DNA from: CAZTGZ01 sp044339595
GTDB taxonomy: Bacteria > Bacteroidota > Bacteroidia > NS11-12g > UBA9320
DNA length: 36,184 nucleotides
Direction of reading: 5' to 3'
Assembly (NCBI GenBank): GCA_044339595.1
Contig: JBIIVF010000007.1
Coordinates: forward strand, 1 to 36,184
Shown: positions 33,137 through 36,184 of the stretch, piece by piece
Layout: each line of letters starts with the position of its first letter
Numbering within the stretch: position 1 is the stretch's first letter
The notes under the pieces: generated by a model
Databases searched by the model: none
What the model saw: only the letters and a program-made list of their open reading frames with translations
What the model was told of the DNA's origin: nothing
Translations under genes and position numbers: made by a program

Positions 33137-34132
33137 ATGAATATCCTCAAAATAATTTTCGTTTTTTTCTTTATTCTGTTATCTGTGTTTGTGATGATTT
33201 GTGCATTCATCCCCGGCAAATGGCTCATTACCGAAGAAATTGTCATTCGCAAGCCCATGGCGATTGTGTCATTTGAAATGGCTAAAGAGAACGCCAACAG
33301 TTTAAAAGAAGCCTTTACATCTATCACAATACCTGTGGTAGTTAAACCTGAAGGTAAAACCGGCACTGGATTAAAATGGAAACACTCGAATGAATACGGG
33401 AAATACCGGATTACCAAAGCCAACAAAACAGACATCCGTTTCGAGATGGATTTTTTTAAACCATATCAAAGTCACGGAAAAGGGATGTATACCCTGAATG
33501 ATTTAGGGGATAGCTGCTTAGTGACCCTATCCTTTGAAGGACGAACTCTGTTTTTTCTGAGAATCTCCAATTTATTCATTGACCGACATTATCAGCCATT
33601 TTTTAAAGCGCATATGGAATCCCTGAAAATTCACTGCGAACAGCAACAAAATTTGCCTGAGCTCGAAGTCAGAACTTTTATGGGCATTACCATGAAAGGC
33701 ATGCGACAGAGTTTCTCTGCTGACAGTACGGATTATTACAGAGCAGAAATCTTACAAAATATAGAGCGATATAGTTTGCTGGAAGGAGATAAACTTTCAG
33801 ATCCATTGAGTTCAATGATATACAATGAAGTAGGCAACAACGTCATCACAGATAGATTTTATGGTCTCGTCTCTAAAGGAAGTTTAGTTTCGGGCGTCCC
33901 GAATGATACATCCAACATGGGGGTGACTCAAATTTTCATCTTTAAAAATTATGTAGAATCCTATTTGAAAGGAAGTCATACCGAATTAAAACGTGCCCAT
34001 CGGAATATGCAAGAGTGGTTTATTATCAATGATTTAAGAAATAAGACCCCGGTAATGGAAAGCTACCTACAAGGACCCCATAATCAGACGGATACCAATG
34101 CCTGGTTAACCCGGATTATTTATTCGTTTTGA
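33137..34132 (+). CDS. Membrane-anchored SRPBCC-GyrI-like effector-binding protein
   Basis: This 331-residue protein starts with one hydrophobic segment (about 4-27), a membrane anchor or uncleaved signal. An SRPBCC/polyketide-cyclase-like domain follows (about 30-165; GTGLKWKHSNEYGKYRI, YTLNDLGDSCLVTLSFEG). A second domain (about 170-331) ends in YLQGPHNQTDTNAWLTRIIYSF-like sequence, the characteristic end of GyrI/AraC effector-binding domains. Both folds bind small hydrophobic ligands in a cavity. No DNA-binding part is present. It is transcribed alone, divergent from the VWA unit and convergent (2-base gap) with the next gene. Confidence 0.78.
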   Translation: MNILKIIFVFFFILLSVFVMICAFIPGKWLITEEIVIRKPMAIVSFEMAKENANSLKEAFTSITIPVVVKPEGKTGTGLKWKHSNEYGKYRITKANKTDIRFEMDFFKPYQSHGKGMYTLNDLGDSCLVTLSFEGRTLFFLRISNLFIDRHYQPFFKAHMESLKIHCEQQQNLPELEVRTFMGITMKGMRQSFSADSTDYYRAEILQNIERYSLLEGDKLSDPLSSMIYNEVGNNVITDRFYGLVSKGSLVSGVPNDTSNMGVTQIFIFKNYVESYLKGSHTELKRAHRNMQEWFIINDLRNKTPVMESYLQGPHNQTDTNAWLTRIIYSF

Positions 34133-34134
34133 TG

Positions 34135-35529
34135 TTAATATTCATCAAGCGGGTAATATGTATTCATTTCGAAGTATTTTGACGTTAACCAATTAAATTG
34201 CTGAGAATCAAGAAAGAATATATTGGTTAATTGCGGATGTATTTCCTTCATTTTAGCCGCTCTAAATCGCATTTTAGCTTGAGGTTCTGATTTCTCAGAT
34301 GCCAAAAACATTATTGTCTTACTCGTAGGTAATGTTATTTCACTTCCAGGATTACATCCAACACAATATAGAAAATCAGCAAAAATAAAGTTACTAAACT
34401 CATTCATATTAATCTTATGGCCATATTCATTCTGTATATTCAAAGTGTCAAACCAAGACTTTTCGAAAGATTTGCCAGCCCAATATTTAACAAAATCTAT
34501 ATCCCAACTAAAAGTGCTGTCACTTAAATATTTAATTCTTGGAATAGCGCCAATTTTATTTTTGTTAAAGTAGACACGAGTTGAATAAGCCAAATGACCA
34601 TTTTTTTCACTACCAAATTCAAAGGTATCGGCATATAATCTCTTCTGTATTTTGGTGTCAATGACCTTTAGCAAATACAGATTTCGATATTTCATAAATG
34701 AAGAAACCAAAAAAGCACTTGAATTATGAAGTGATATCCATTTGTTTATAGTGCAAACTGAGTCAAACGTCTTCATCCATTGATCCATAAAATCTGAAGG
34801 CCTATATAAATAAGATGTTGGAGACTTCCGCTTAAAGAAGGAATCAAGAAGATGTTTGTTTTTATAGTAATGTCCTGTATCTAATATGCAAGTATCGACA
34901 ATCTCCAAATCTGCGTTGACATTTACGATTTGATGCGTGAATGGCAATGCAATGCTAATTTTTCCAGATTCAAAAGCAATATTTTGGAAATTAAATGGAC
35001 TAAGTAATATTTCCGGTCCAACATTAATTTCCATGTGTTTAATCAATCGGAGATTTTCATTTGTCTTATATATGTAAATCACATCATGCCCGTATGATGT
35101 TTTAAAATTGTTGTATTGAAATACATAAAACAGGTCTTTTTTTTCTTTAAACACCCCATATAGCACAAGATGTCTTAATCTATGCCTATTCTTAACATTC
35201 CTGCTTTTTACTCGAATCAATTTCCCATTATAAATCCTAAACTTGACCAGTTTCTTGTTTTCGAATGTATAAATATGATCACCACTATATAGCGCTTTTT
35301 CCGATAACTTATTTTCACTGGAGGCTATTTGATACACCGAATCTCTATCGACTTTTAATATCCTCTCCTGATTCAGTAATAATACAAATCCACCCTCATC
35401 GGAATTCAAAACATCTAATTCTGAATTCAGTCCTAAAGCATTAAGACTGATACGAGAAATTGATCCGAAACTTTGAGGGAATGCTTTACAAGTCGTAAAA
35501 AGTAGAACAAATATCAGTAATCTACTCAT
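34135..35529 (-). CDS. Secreted protein of unknown function, AT-rich
   Basis: I do not recognise this 464-residue protein. It has a signal peptide (about 1-19, hydrophobic core LLIFVLLFT; TTC is not a good lipobox). It then has many short alternating beta-strand segments (GGFVLLLN, RILKVDRDSVYQI, HIYTFENKKLVKFRI), reminiscent of a beta-propeller, though no blade motif is clear enough to assert it. Codon use is A/T-rich compared with the neighbours to the left. Its ATG overlaps the stop of the cysteine-rich gene by 8 bases, so the two are co-translated. Its stop faces the SRPBCC-GyrI-like gene at 2 bases. Confidence 0.75.
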   Translation of the reverse strand: MSRLLIFVLLFTTCKAFPQSFGSISRISLNALGLNSELDVLNSDEGGFVLLLNQERILKVDRDSVYQIASSENKLSEKALYSGDHIYTFENKKLVKFRIYNGKLIRVKSRNVKNRHRLRHLVLYGVFKEKKDLFYVFQYNNFKTSYGHDVIYIYKTNENLRLIKHMEINVGPEILLSPFNFQNIAFESGKISIALPFTHQIVNVNADLEIVDTCILDTGHYYKNKHLLDSFFKRKSPTSYLYRPSDFMDQWMKTFDSVCTINKWISLHNSSAFLVSSFMKYRNLYLLKVIDTKIQKRLYADTFEFGSEKNGHLAYSTRVYFNKNKIGAIPRIKYLSDSTFSWDIDFVKYWAGKSFEKSWFDTLNIQNEYGHKINMNEFSNFIFADFLYCVGCNPGSEITLPTSKTIMFLASEKSEPQAKMRFRAAKMKEIHPQLTNIFFLDSQQFNWLTSKYFEMNTYYPLDEY

Positions 35530-35959
35530 CCAATGTAATCGTGATTGTGCAATCGATCAAATCATCTTCATTTACAGTTCCATTCCATGAATAATTACCA
35601 ATTTCAACTCCGGAAGGATTGAGCAAAGTTACGGCACCTGAAGTAATCCCATTATTGATTTGATTTTGAACTGACTCTTCAATTAAGTCAATATTGACCG
35701 GATATGGTGGAGTTCCTACAGATACAATGCCTGTCTTTGGACAACAATTGGGGCCCCTTCCCGTGCAGGTTTTTGAATATTGAGTGGGTGAATCTTTAAC
35801 CTGAACAAAGTCATAGCATACGCCACATACACCGCTATTACACCAATATGTCCTTCCACCTTGAATTGTAATGACATATATTTTAGCAGCAAAAACCCCA
35901 TTGAAACATAATATTAAGAACAATAAAAATAACAATTTAAAGAATCTTTTATTTTTCAT
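35522..35959 (-). CDS. Small cysteine-rich secreted protein
   Basis: This 145-residue product has a strong signal peptide (about 1-24, cut near VFAA). The mature part has seven cysteines, six clustered at residues 40, 45, 48, 65, 72 and 73 (pattern C-x4-C-x2-C ... C-x6-CC) and one at 137. The cluster suggests disulfide bonding or metal binding; the remaining 60 residues are polar and acidic (EDDLIDC). I do not recognise a family. It heads a two-gene unit with the following secreted protein, overlapping by 8 bases, and has its own promoter. Confidence 0.72.
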   Translation of the reverse strand: MKNKRFFKLLFLLFLILCFNGVFAAKIYVITIQGGRTYWCNSGVCGVCYDFVQVKDSPTQYSKTCTGRGPNCCPKTGIVSVGTPPYPVNIDLIEESVQNQINNGITSGAVTLLNPSGVEIGNYSWNGTVNEDDLIDCTITITLDE

Positions 35960-35963
35960 ATTT

Positions 35964-35994
35964 CAAACATTTACTTCAAAAGTCAGTGTTCAAA
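35964..35994 (-). promoter_or_regulatory. Promoter of the cysteine-rich protein unit, next to an A13 tract
   Basis: On the minus strand TTTG (35994-35991), 19 bases and AATGTTTG (35971-35964, one mismatch to TAnnTTTG) precede the ATG by 4 bases. A run of 13 A on the plus strand (35992-36004) overlaps the -33 element, so its length could vary by slippage. Confidence 0.5.
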
Positions 35995-36145
35995 AAAAAA
36001 AAAATCAATTCAATATTGTCATATTTTCGCCATCAAATTAATGTAGTTCATCAAAAATAAATCAGCCATTCCGCATTGAAATTATCGATTAAAGCAATTT
36101 TCAGAACACCAATGTTTGTAATACTCCCTAAAATCTGGACCAAAG

Positions 36146-36178
36146 GTTTAGTTAAAAAATCACTTAATTTGACTAAAC
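36146..36178. repeat. Inverted repeat at the right edge
   Basis: Arms GTTTAGTTAAA (36146-36156) and TTTGACTAAAC (36168-36178) pair over 11 bases with one G-T pair around an 11-base loop. There is no T-run, so it does not look like a terminator. An ATG follows at 36182, where the window ends. It could be an operator or leader hairpin of a gene to the right. The rest of 35960-36184 shows nothing else I can support. Confidence 0.45.
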
Positions 36179-36184
36179 AATATG

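Noticed and set aside
36182..36184. Start codon of a plus-strand gene at the window edge
   Set aside because: Only three bases are visible; a coding region cannot be supported.

Overview
The window comes from a member of the Bacteroidota (formerly Bacteroidetes); a Chitinophagales/Saprospirales-like organism is my best guess below phylum level. The evidence is the gene content: a giant exported protein built of Ig/PKD-like modules, an M1 peptidase with a C-terminal type IX secretion (T9SS) sorting tail, a lamin-tail-domain protein, a DUF5686 protein with a carboxypeptidase-regulatory-like domain, and lipoproteins. In addition, many upstream regions carry the phylum-specific -7 box TAnnTTTG, sometimes with a -33 TTG/TTTG 19 bases before it, and Shine-Dalgarno sequences are not evident.

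Region 1-11065 (minus strand) is one uninterrupted reading frame that begins at 11065 and is still open at the window edge: at least 3,688 residues with a signal peptide and about 34 tandem Ig/PKD-like modules, a very large surface adhesin-like protein. Spot checks at seven points along its length all fall in the same frame. Region 11368-17424 is a tight five-gene minus-strand operon, in transcription order: S41 carboxy-terminal processing protease, TauE/SafE-type permease (TTG start), M28 PDZ peptidase, metF, rsgA. Region 17704-18471 is the rpmH-rnpA-yidD operon with overlapping genes and a consensus promoter. Region 18545-24652 holds a lamin-tail-domain secreted protein, a divergent M1 aminopeptidase with a T9SS tail, and a convergent beta-helix lipoprotein. 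Region 24877-29421 (plus strand) holds alanine dehydrogenase with a consensus promoter and a strong intrinsic terminator, an alpha/beta hydrolase, and a DUF5686 outer-membrane protein. Region 29408-33028 (minus strand) is an overlapping three-gene unit: VWA protein, MoxR/Mg-chelatase-like AAA+ ATPase, and a DUF3089 protein whose expected nucleophile serine is glycine. Region 33137-34132 is a membrane-anchored SRPBCC-GyrI-like protein. Region 34135-35959 is an AT-rich two-gene minus-strand unit: a cysteine-rich secreted protein followed by a secreted protein I do not recognise.

Most genes are housekeeping or envelope functions. The least explained parts are the giant repeat protein with its nested duplications, the AAA-VWA-DUF3089 unit with a probably inactive hydrolase fold, the cysteine-rich secreted pair at the right end, and a recurring arrangement in which the -7 box ends only 4-6 bases before the start codon, implying leaderless or nearly leaderless mRNAs. 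I saw no tRNA, rRNA, CRISPR array, transposase or phage gene.
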